A stretch of DNA of 64,000 bases, taken from Fibrobacter sp. UWB13 (GTDB lineage: Bacteria > Fibrobacterota > Fibrobacteria > Fibrobacterales > Fibrobacteraceae). The translations under genes and the position numbers were made by a program. Of this stretch, positions 43,301-49,790 are shown piece after piece (the stretch's first letter is position 1; the number at the start of each line of letters is the position of its first letter). The stretch spans positions 1 to 64,000 of the forward strand of contig NZ_FXAX01000006.1 in assembly GCF_900177805.1 (NCBI RefSeq). The letters run 5' to 3'. A model generated the notes under the pieces. It had not been told where the DNA came from, searched no databases, and worked only from the letters and a program-made list of their open reading frames with translations.

Positions 43301-43531
43301 GAATTTTTCGGGCAAAAGCGGCAAGTTCGAAAGTCGCCAACCGCCCTCGAAACCGGGGTAGGCGTCCAACGGAGCAAGCGTAATCAAGTGACCCACGCAC
43401 CATGTGATGCAATGGTTCTTGCCGATGAGGCACCCGTCGCCTTGCGTAAACTTTTCCCCTTCGATACGCTCCAACATGGGCTTGTAATGTTGATTGGCGA
43501 CAGATGGTTTTTCGGCGACGAGTAAAATCAT
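40373..43531 (-). CDS. topB: DNA topoisomerase III-like with extended zinc-ribbon C-terminus
   Basis: 1052 aa, well above the usual 650-750 of TopB. The type IA core has a Toprim domain starting MILLVAEKPSVA with GADAGREGNLIFD, and the catalytic Tyr339 in LTYPRTDSQYLP. The C-terminal half has four copies of a short motif (LSHAEMATLLKTGKSDLL, IMSDTEIAELFSNG, LRVADIKALLTGGKTELL, FSDEEVETLLKNK), each ahead of a conserved GF(K/L)(S/T)KKGT, interleaved with CxxC zinc ribbons. Two low-complexity insertions (about 250 and 460-490) coincide with dispersed repeat DNA. It relaxes or decatenates DNA. Confidence 0.9.
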   Translation of the reverse strand: MILLVAEKPSVANQHYKPMLERIEGEKFTQGDGCLIGKNHCITWCVGHLITLAPLDAYPGFEGGWRLSNLPLLPEKFKLMEIESTRKQLAVVRDMMARADVLVNGADAGREGNLIFDLILDYTPDFRKKQIKRLWVNSYVAKDLDKAWKNLEDATERLNLSYAARLRQRADWMVGLNATRAYTLTAGRGKMISVGRVQTPTLNLVVERDAIVEQFKELFYYSVVGTWKGFLAQLVKSETKEEKGDSGTPVDEKVAADKQSNLKVAIFEKEEPAQAVIDKCSPPEEAAIAKVDIQQKKQFPQKPFDLTELQKEGNKRFKYSAQQVLDCAQNLYEKKLLTYPRTDSQYLPDTMQQEAYALAQKLATPQEKSVMRSVNENFVFINSSKVTDHFAIIPTGEEPQNLPEMEENIYKLAKERFVQAWLKPYVWSEMEVLLDAANAEIFRLKLKRNEDLGFRALVKEEKKKPSKKKKGDTGTESGMTSDAKGADTESKGDGDDITNIVETFPEWNLGDHAPFDSLELQKKKKSKPKYFTEATLLAAMKTAGKQIENEELAEAMKERGLGTPATQAGIIETLKKRGFIEAQKNYLVSTQRGREVIALMDEKVKSPEMTGEWEFKLSQVEKGKLTPIEFRDGIVNYVKELFEHLHQKYASQFERETVTDAIPCPKCSSPLEIAPWGYICKNEECGFKAGHTIAGRTLSHAEMATLLKTGKSDLLSGFKSKKGTTFSATLTLGDDGNIGFEFSDDARAKTPTNYKCPKCGKTLLDSGNRLICEGSDVTTSNNENGDPTLTPDTAPTCDFVFYKTIAGHIMSDTEIAELFSNGTTEIISGFLTKKGTTFNAKVVWDKDFKATFAFENDGHFHGTETKFNCPLCKKKLEENKNAIFCPACNFTLFKSVAGKKLRVADIKALLTGGKTELLTGFKSKKGTEFDAYLKLGEDGRTNFEFVHRDLPCPCCGDQLRFRSGTTTQTPNGEVQTLAAYVCMNPACNYGIPKIFFKREFSDEEVETLLKNKSTPILEPFKKNDTTFRAALELREGGKIAFNKLTVEVIKKG
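42093..42119. repeat. Palindromic repeat inside topB
   Basis: GTCATGCCGGACTCTGTTCC followed by GGTATCGCC; arms CCGGA / TCCGG. It encodes GDTGTESGMTS in a Lys/Ser-rich loop of TopB. A related GCCGGAATCGCC piece lies at 42787-42802, also in topB. Confidence 0.6.
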
Positions 43532-43540
43532 AATTGTCGA

Positions 43541-43548
43541 AAAATATA
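43541..43548 (-). promoter_or_regulatory. Promoter box TATATTTT upstream of topB
   Basis: One mismatch to TAnnTTTG, 9 nt upstream of the ATG at 43531. Confidence 0.4.
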
Positions 43549-43601
43549 ATTTAATTCTTGGATGGCTTGTAGGAGTATTAAACTCTTATTGTAGAATCGC
43601 T

Positions 43602-43775
43602 TTAGTGGATTGCGAGTGCCGCTTTTTTTAATTCATCAAAAAATTGCTTTGTTGCCTTGGCGTTTGCTTTGCGAGTGTCCTCTGCAGCTTCACTCATTAT
43701 TTGGGCAAGCATTTCATCGGTAGGTTCGTCTAAATCAGTCAATCTGTACGAATTGATGTTTTTTTTTGTTATCAT
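43602..43775 (-). CDS. Small hypothetical protein, acidic
   Basis: 57 aa from ATG 43775, which has GAGG 8 nt upstream; a frame to 43835 adds 20 residues with a weaker site. The sequence LTDLDEPTDEMLAQIMSEAA followed by a Lys/Ala helix resembles small acidic proteins found beside mobile or accessory genes in Bacteroidota, often annotated as hypothetical or antitoxin-like. No toxin is visible next to it. It lies in an AT-rich patch together with the CoiA-like gene. Confidence 0.55.
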   Translation of the reverse strand: MITKKNINSYRLTDLDEPTDEMLAQIMSEAAEDTRKANAKATKQFFDELKKAALAIH

Positions 43776-43873
43776 AGACGCCTCTGAGTGGTGAAACCTT
43801 TTTACTAATATATGTTTTGATGAATTTTTAGTCAATATGATAGTGCTTGTGATGGCTAAAACGGAGCGCTGCT

Positions 43874-44026
43874 ATGGGATTTTTATCTCCGCTTGAAAAC
43901 AATCTCTATAAGAAAAAAAACAGGGCCAAACGCGAAAACGCCCAGCCCATTGTAGAGAAAAATGATAAGGTATTGAAGAAATATCGGGTAAATGAGCTTT
44001 ACAGTTTCAAGCGATTGTCTCGATAG
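43874..44026 (+). CDS. Possible 50-aa basic small protein overlapping the CoiA-like gene end
   Basis: An ATG-TAG frame encoding MGFLSPLENNLYKKKNRAKR and a further 30 lysine-rich residues. GGAG lies 9 nt upstream. Its last 28 bp overlap, antisense, the 3' end of the CoiA-like gene. No family is recognised. It may be an accidental frame, but the composition (Lys/Asn/Glu) is protein-like and the gap is otherwise empty. Confidence 0.3.
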   Translation: MGFLSPLENNLYKKKNRAKRENAQPIVEKNDKVLKKYRVNELYSFKRLSR

Positions 44027-45546
44027 CATTCATCAAGTAATTCAACTAAATCCCAATTTCTTTGGTAATAGTCGATGCTTCTTTCGCTTATTTCATAATA
44101 TCCGCATTCTACGGCGTTTCCTGAACGGCAGGTGTTGTAATGTTTCTTGCAATATATCGGGGTGTCGTCGGCTACGCCTTTTTTCCAGTTTTTTCTACAA
44201 TGTTGGCAAAGGAAACAATTTCTAACATTTCTTTTGTTCTTCAAAAAAAGACATAGAACAGCCTTGAAAACATCGTCACCTGGGAAAAATTGATAGGATT
44301 CTTGCAAGGAATTTCCTATGACAACATAATCACAAAGTGTTTTTTCCATAGCTTTCAATTTTTCGTATATGCTAGGAATTTCCTCATATCTTACCGGAGT
44401 ACAGCGACCATCCTTTGTCAGCATAAACCCTTTAAATTGATAATCTCCGCAAGACAAAAAATTTTTCAATTTGAAATTATGGAATCTTATATCGTTTGAT
44501 TCCTTTATTATCATATAGGGCTCTTCCCAAGGAAAAATACCATTATTTAAATTCAATCCAAATTGAATCGTTCGTATTTTATCGTCAAATATATATCCTC
44601 TTGACAATCCCACCGAAAAGGCGAATCGAATTTTGTTTCCTTTTTCATCTGCGTAAACCAAACTATCGTCAGTACATTCTGCATCTACGATGCTCCTAAA
44701 CCTACAGGCCAAATCAAAACTTGAACAAGTCATTGCGTTTAGGCATCGAACAGTTTTGAAATAGGGGCAGTCTTTCTCGCAATGTTTTCCGCTAGGGAAA
44801 TTGATGACAAACCTTTCATTCTTTCTTAGTGTTTTGGCATAATAGTCTTTGAAACTATTCTTTGCTTTTAACATTTCCAACGTGCAATATGGTTCGTCTT
44901 TTATGGCGCTATTTACCATATTGAAACATACAACATTGAGTCTGTTTAAATCCGTAACGATCAGGCCATTTTCTGTTCGGAAGCCTTTCAAGTCTTCTTC
45001 CGATTCAAGATTGATTTCTACAATGGGTACGCCAGAAGCTATTTTATCCTCTGTGGAAATATGTGTCACAGCAATTTCCACATACAATTTATCACCATTA
45101 GCGTTTGAAAGCAAAATATCTGGTGTCAATCCAGTTGTTGAATCGTATTTTTCAACTTCAATACTTGTAAATTTTTCAATTAAATCAAGTTTTCTATTTT
45201 CAAATTGTCCATAACACTTTTCACTCTTACAGTATTTACACTTATCCGTTCCACATTGATGTTCTACTTCGTAGTCAACCATTAAGGGGAACCCCATCAT
45301 TTTATTCTTTTCAAACAGTTCCTTGAAAAGTCTTTTACCAAGTTGATGCAGATACGTTTCAAGAGAGCATTTGGATTCTGAATGTCTAAAATGCGGAAGT
45401 CTTTTCGTGACATTTACAACAGCTTCCAATTTAGAGCCGCAACCTAAGCAAGTAAACTGGTGGTTTTTGCGATATTCCACCGTGACTTCCTGGACGTGCT
45501 TTACAGAGCCGTCTTCAGATTGGGCGTATTGATAGGTTATGCTCAT
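43999..45546 (-). CDS. CoiA-like putative nuclease with multiple zinc motifs
   Basis: 515 aa. The N-terminus has a zinc knuckle (Cys33-x2-Cys36, TCLGCGSKL) followed by LPHFRHSE (His52, His55), the CoiA-family opening. A four-cysteine cluster sits at 98-111. TPDILL (Asp143) and LYVEIAVTH (Glu157) follow at the spacing of a PD-(D/E)XK nuclease, with the catalytic Lys not obvious. Two more Cys clusters follow near 270-290 and at the C-terminus (CFLCQHCRKNWKK, YCKKHYNTC). CoiA acts in competence; relatives occur in mobile and defence regions. AT-rich compared with neighbours, so probably acquired. Function is inferred. Confidence 0.6.
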   Translation of the reverse strand: MSITYQYAQSEDGSVKHVQEVTVEYRKNHQFTCLGCGSKLEAVVNVTKRLPHFRHSESKCSLETYLHQLGKRLFKELFEKNKMMGFPLMVDYEVEHQCGTDKCKYCKSEKCYGQFENRKLDLIEKFTSIEVEKYDSTTGLTPDILLSNANGDKLYVEIAVTHISTEDKIASGVPIVEINLESEEDLKGFRTENGLIVTDLNRLNVVCFNMVNSAIKDEPYCTLEMLKAKNSFKDYYAKTLRKNERFVINFPSGKHCEKDCPYFKTVRCLNAMTCSSFDLACRFRSIVDAECTDDSLVYADEKGNKIRFAFSVGLSRGYIFDDKIRTIQFGLNLNNGIFPWEEPYMIIKESNDIRFHNFKLKNFLSCGDYQFKGFMLTKDGRCTPVRYEEIPSIYEKLKAMEKTLCDYVVIGNSLQESYQFFPGDDVFKAVLCLFLKNKRNVRNCFLCQHCRKNWKKGVADDTPIYCKKHYNTCRSGNAVECGYYEISERSIDYYQRNWDLVELLDECYRDNRLKL

Positions 45547-45638
45547 ATTTTATCTCAGCTCGAGAAGCATCTCGATAAGGCTTACTTTTAAATATACTCA
45601 TATTTTATGTGGGTTTTCGTGTGATTGAACTTTTATGA

Positions 45639-45896
45639 CGAGCGTTAAAGAGCCTACTTGACAAAGATTTCATCAAAGGTGTATCTTTAACAGAGTACAC
45701 CGACGAAATTCTATTGAACGAGGTTGATGGTATGACAGACTTGCTTTACGAGAGACAAGGGGCCTATGCTCAAGGACATGATGATGCCTGTAAAGAACAC
45801 GCCCAACTTATGGTCGATGCCGGAATAATGACCCCAGAGAAAGCTGCCGAATTGTTCAAGGTTCCTAAAAAGGAAATCCTACCAAGAAATCGGTGA
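45639..45896 (+). pseudogene. C-terminal remnant of an Rpn/PD-(D/E)XK nuclease-family gene
   Basis: Open from 45639 (after TGA) to TGA 45896, about 85 codons. It reads SLTEYTDEILLNEVDGM, then an Ala/Gly/His helix (LLYERQGAYAQGHDDACK) and an end EKAAELFKVPKKEIL. This is the usual tail of Rpn-family putative transposase/nuclease proteins, without the nuclease core. The possible start at TTG 45714 or ATG 45732 would give 54-60 aa. Compare the similar tail at 1-213. A + strand terminator follows. Confidence 0.5.
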
Positions 45897-45921
45897 TTGC
45901 TTTTTTCTAAATGAAATACCC

Positions 45922-45951
45922 AGCCCGACTAAGTCGGGTTTTCTCTTTTTT
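45922..45951 (+). terminator. Terminator after the Rpn-like remnant
   Basis: An 8-bp stem AGCCCGAC / GTCGGGTT with the loop TAA, followed by TTCTCTTTTTT. Confidence 0.8.
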
Positions 45952-46007
45952 CATTTTGCAAACTGCTTATAAAATCGATTTATTTAAATTCCCTAAAATT
46001 CCATACG

Positions 46008-47411
46008 CTACAAATCATCTTCTAAATCTCCGAGATTTAAATTGGGCGTACTATTATTAGGAAAAGGAAATTGAGGACTGGGCATGGGTTTTGTAGGGAA
46101 AGCATCTTCCAAAATGCGCTTGCGGTTGGATTCGAAGCGGTCACTTTGGATAGCTCTCTGCATGAACGAAGCGTAATCTTCAATAGCCTGGTTGGCCTTG
46201 TCTAACGTCGGACGTAATGCTTTACGCTTGCTTTCCACACGCGGCGTCGGTAACTGGCTTGCAAGATCCAAGGCTAGAATCTGAATGGAGTCATACTGGC
46301 TCCATATTGCATCGAATGCCTGACGAGCGCTATCGCGAGCAGCAACAGACACCATCGGCTGTTCCGTGCGATTTTCAGCCTGATTCAAGGCTTCTAAAGC
46401 GTCCTGGTAGTTCTTCTTTATCATGTAGCAGAAACCCATAACAAGGTAAGCTTCTGACACGAGGAAAGATTCTGGAAGGTTGTTTATAATCCATTTGGCG
46501 TACTTTATAGCTTCATCCGGCTTGTTGGCCTTGATAAAGGCCCATGCAATACCAAGCATCGCTTCGTCGAACACCGGAGAATCCTTCTGCACCAGGCCAT
46601 ACATCCGAGCGGCGGCTGCAATGTCCGGCTTTTCTGCAGAGAAGAATAGGTGGCCAAGTTTGACCTTGGCTGCATTCTGGATGTCGTGTTCGGACTTGTT
46701 GGAAACTGGCAGTTCCGTAATAGCGCGGAAGCAGTTTTCGGCTTCGTCAAACTTGCTCATTCGACTGTTAGCGATACCCATTGTATAGCGGGCGTATAAG
46801 TAGTTTGCGTTACCCGGATGGATTGTGGCGAGCAGATCGATAGCTTCCTGATAGAGGCCCTGTTCGAACTTGATTTGGCTGGCAACGTAGTCTGCATCAG
46901 CCTTCGCATCGCTTTTGCCGAACTTCTGAGCAATGTACTGGTACTTATTCATTGCTTCTGTATATTTTCCTTCCTTATAGTCCATGTTCATCAACTGGAA
47001 GTGATACTTGGCAAGTTGGTCACTCTGCGGATAGCGCTTGATGGCATCTCGGTAAATTTCCCTAGCCGCCTTGTGCATACGGAGGTTTTCAAAGGACTTT
47101 GCCTCATAGAAAGCAGCCTGGTCCACCAAGTGGAATGCCGGGTACTTGGTCTGAACCTTACCGAAGGCGTAAGCCGCATCCAAGAACTGACGATTCAAGA
47201 AAAGACGCTTAGCGGCGCGGTAGTCGTCGAGCGGACCCGTTTCAAATAATCCTGCCGAGTTCTCGTACATCCAGGTGCTACTACCATATTCGGGAGACCA
47301 CTCATCCTGCTGATACTGATTCGGCGTGTCGGTGGCCTTTGCAAACAAAGAAGTGCAGGCTACGGCAAGCCCGATAGCGGACGCTTTGACGAAACTAGTA
47401 CGCAACACCAT
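46008..47411 (-). CDS. Secreted TPR-repeat protein
   Basis: 467 aa. Signal peptide (VACTSLFAKA) followed by about 6-8 tetratricopeptide-like units, for example AAREIYRDAIKRYPQSDQLA, TEAMNKYQYIAQKFG and ALEALNQAENRT. The C-terminus is a Pro/Asn-rich tail ending LNLGDLEDDL. TPR proteins of this kind scaffold periplasmic or outer-membrane assemblies (compare BamD, YbgF), but no specific family was fixed. Monocistronic, divergent from the C25 peptidase. Confidence 0.75.
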   Translation of the reverse strand: MVLRTSFVKASAIGLAVACTSLFAKATDTPNQYQQDEWSPEYGSSTWMYENSAGLFETGPLDDYRAAKRLFLNRQFLDAAYAFGKVQTKYPAFHLVDQAAFYEAKSFENLRMHKAAREIYRDAIKRYPQSDQLAKYHFQLMNMDYKEGKYTEAMNKYQYIAQKFGKSDAKADADYVASQIKFEQGLYQEAIDLLATIHPGNANYLYARYTMGIANSRMSKFDEAENCFRAITELPVSNKSEHDIQNAAKVKLGHLFFSAEKPDIAAAARMYGLVQKDSPVFDEAMLGIAWAFIKANKPDEAIKYAKWIINNLPESFLVSEAYLVMGFCYMIKKNYQDALEALNQAENRTEQPMVSVAARDSARQAFDAIWSQYDSIQILALDLASQLPTPRVESKRKALRPTLDKANQAIEDYASFMQRAIQSDRFESNRKRILEDAFPTKPMPSPQFPFPNNSTPNLNLGDLEDDL

Positions 47412-47584
47412 TTTATTTATGCTTGAAATAACTCTTCTATAAAACCCACTTCAATATACTTTATTTTGTTTGGGTGAACAAGCGATTGAAAAAGTGTTTT
47501 TTGAGAGGTTTTGACTGTTTTTTTGAAATAATATATATTTCCTAAAAAAAGATTTTGTCTTTAATGAAGTCTTGGGGGGCTTTC

Positions 47585-49351
47585 ATGAAAAATACACTTG
47601 AATATTTTTTAGGGGTATTTCTCCTATTTTACGTTTGCGCATGGAGTAAAGCATCTGATATCCTCATCGTCGTTGACGACGAAATGATAAAAGACAACGA
47701 AATCAGGAATGCCATAAACACCTATACAGATGACATCTGGAATACTTATCAGGTAAATGCCTCTATCGTATCTTTCAAATCCCAGAAGAACGGCGGGAAA
47801 GCGACCGACCTAAAAGAAATACTCGTAAGCAAGAAGGATTCTATCACGGGAGCCGTTTTTGTTGGAGACATTCCGCGAGCTCAATTTGAATTTTATCAGA
47901 AAACAGAAGAAGGATTCCGATACCAACGTTGGGTAACAGACTTATACTTCATGGATCTTGACGGTATTTGGAAAGACACTGCTGCCGGAGGCCCCGAAGC
48001 CTATGGCGGAAAGTTGTTTGACACCACCACGACAACATTAAACTTCAATGTAGTCAACGGTTCTCCGATACCAGGGAAAGTACCGGCGGATAGTTTTTCA
48101 ATTGCATATTCCGGATACATCAAATCTCCTGTCACCGCACTTTGTTCCCTGCAACTTACCACGGACAATGACAGGCGCCTTTGGATTAACGATTCCCTGC
48201 TCATTGACGCATGGTTCAACAACTGGGACATTCCCTATTACAGCGCTTTTCAATTCCAAAAAGACAGTCTCTACAAATTCAAACTGAACTATGCAGAAGA
48301 ATTTGGCGACGCTTATCTTACCCTAAAATGGAAATGCGGGGATAATGCCTCCTATCAACCAATCCCTGATTCCGTTTGGCGTCAAAATGACAAGAGCACA
48401 CGCGGTCTTAATCAAACCTATTACGGAAATATTTTCATGATAGATTCGCTCCCCGAAGAGGACATAAAGCACCTTTGGATTTCTGGAAAATCCAATGGAG
48501 TTTTTGACGGGCACTATTCCAAAAGTGGCGCAGTTTCTGATTCCTTTGAAATATGGGTTTCTCGAATTGACCCCAACACGGCCGGTTTCTACGGTAACCC
48601 CAAAACACTTTTATTGAGATATTTCGAGAAAATCCACAGCTACTATCTCGGTTTGTTCAAGAAACGTACGCGTAGTGCCATGTTCCTAACTGAGGAAGGA
48701 GGCTTAAACAATCCTCTAGACCAGAAATTCGTTGATGGTTTGAGTCGTCTTTATTCCCTAGACTCCCTTGATAAGTCTATCGCTGACGGGCTGGAATATC
48801 TAGACAACATAAAATCAGATAAGTATGATTGGGCCCTTTACGGTGGGCACGGAGGCCAAACTGGCCTTGGAAACGGACTGGATATAACACAAGTGGAAAG
48901 GAACATGTGCGTCTCACCGAGATTTTTCCACTTTGCTTGCTGTGGTCCACTTACCTGCTATGATTTCTACGGCAACGCCAATAGTGCCTCTGTTGGAAGC
49001 GAGCATATCTTTAACACGATTAACGGCGGTTTTGTAAGTATCGGTTCGTCCAAAACCAGTGGAAGCGACCAAATGGATGGTTTCATGTACTACGCCTTTG
49101 AGCACAAGTTCATTGGCGAATCGTTCCGGGAATGGGTGAATGAAAGGGTGAAAAGAAACCAGTACGGCCATAAGGAAGACCTTTACGATTGGTTCTATGG
49201 AGAATCGATTATCGGAGATCCGATGCAAAAACTGGAAGTGCCAGAACAAAAAACGATTCGCATCCACAAAGTCAAAGCACAACAGAAACCACAAAAAAAC
49301 GGCAAGCTGTACGACCTTTTGGGAAGAATCAAAGGCTTGACAAATTTATAA
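47585..49351 (+). CDS. Secreted C25 (gingipain-like) cysteine peptidase with PA14-type insert
   Basis: 588 aa from ATG 47585, which has GGGGGG 9 nt upstream (an earlier frame start at 47555 is less likely). Signal peptide, then ILIVVDDEMI. The clan CD pair is visible: His422 in YGGHGGQTGLG and Cys452/453 in FHFACCGPL. Residues of about 150-275 form a PA14-like module (SIAYSGYIKSP, DNDRRLWINDSLLIDAW), which may bind carbohydrate. The end KLYDLLGRIKG resembles the strand of a type IX sorting tail but is very short. Substrate unknown; too short for the PorU sortase. Confidence 0.75.
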   Translation: MKNTLEYFLGVFLLFYVCAWSKASDILIVVDDEMIKDNEIRNAINTYTDDIWNTYQVNASIVSFKSQKNGGKATDLKEILVSKKDSITGAVFVGDIPRAQFEFYQKTEEGFRYQRWVTDLYFMDLDGIWKDTAAGGPEAYGGKLFDTTTTTLNFNVVNGSPIPGKVPADSFSIAYSGYIKSPVTALCSLQLTTDNDRRLWINDSLLIDAWFNNWDIPYYSAFQFQKDSLYKFKLNYAEEFGDAYLTLKWKCGDNASYQPIPDSVWRQNDKSTRGLNQTYYGNIFMIDSLPEEDIKHLWISGKSNGVFDGHYSKSGAVSDSFEIWVSRIDPNTAGFYGNPKTLLLRYFEKIHSYYLGLFKKRTRSAMFLTEEGGLNNPLDQKFVDGLSRLYSLDSLDKSIADGLEYLDNIKSDKYDWALYGGHGGQTGLGNGLDITQVERNMCVSPRFFHFACCGPLTCYDFYGNANSASVGSEHIFNTINGGFVSIGSSKTSGSDQMDGFMYYAFEHKFIGESFREWVNERVKRNQYGHKEDLYDWFYGESIIGDPMQKLEVPEQKTIRIHKVKAQQKPQKNGKLYDLLGRIKGLTNL

Positions 49352-49391
49352 AATAGTGTACATTTGTGTATGTAACAAAGGAGGCTTTGCA

Positions 49392-49516
49392 ATGAAATTA
49401 GAAGGCTTTGGACTTTTTGTCGATGACATGGCGACTATGACTTTTCCGATGCGCGCAAGGTTGCTCCGGACAAGTTAAAGACCGTAATCCGCCATCCGAT
49501 TCGGAAAAAGCAGTAG
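49392..49516 (+). pseudogene. Chimeric gene debris: VOC-family N-terminus joined to an unrelated C-terminus
   Basis: ATG 49392 starts MKLEGFGLFVDDMATMTF, which matches the opening of glyoxalase/VOC-family proteins, but after about 19 residues the frame is lost and stops at 49478. In the neighbouring frame SDARKVAPDKLKTVIRHPIR runs to TAG 49516 and looks like the end of another gene. The junction suggests an internal deletion that fused two genes. Confidence 0.5.
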
Positions 49517-49578
49517 TTTCTAAAATGGGAACACCCCCTCCTTCCCCCTTGCCATTCCTCTCGAAACTTTGTATATTC

Positions 49579-49644
49579 ATGCACATGAGAAAAATCACGA
49601 ACCTTCTACTTCTACTTAGCATCGCTACCGAAGCGAGGTTTTAG
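49579..49644 (+). pseudogene. Truncated signal-peptide ORF
   Basis: A 21-codon frame, MHMRKITNLLLLLSIATEAR plus one residue, begins like a signal peptide and stops at once. A TATATT box lies just upstream at 49571-49578. It is probably the start of a deleted secreted-protein gene. The rest of the 49352-49790 gap contains only the VOC-like debris and the leuA promoter. Confidence 0.4.
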
Positions 49645-49685
49645 GGATTTTTCAAAGATTTTCAAAGAATTTAAACCTAAAAGCG

Positions 49686-49717
49686 CCCGCTTCGAGAATG
49701 AAGCGGGTTCTTTTTTA
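49686..49717 (+). terminator. Terminator upstream of leuA
   Basis: A perfect 8-bp stem CCCGCTTC / GAAGCGGG with a 6-nt loop, followed by a T-run. It belongs to the debris genes and insulates leuA. Confidence 0.8.
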
Positions 49718-49728
49718 TGGTGAAATTC

Positions 49729-49736
49729 TATTTTTG
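49729..49736 (+). promoter_or_regulatory. Promoter -7-like box TATTTTTG of the leuA-type gene
   Basis: An exact TAnnTTTG match, 12 nt after the terminator and 54 nt before the ATG. Confidence 0.5.
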
Positions 49737-49790
49737 GAATTGAAAAATTAAAGGAACTTTGCGGTCTTGAAGCCGGCAAGGAGATAAAAA

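Noticed and set aside
47585-49351. PorU type IX sortase
   Set aside because: The protein has the C25 residues but is about half the length expected and carries a PA14 insert not typical for PorU.
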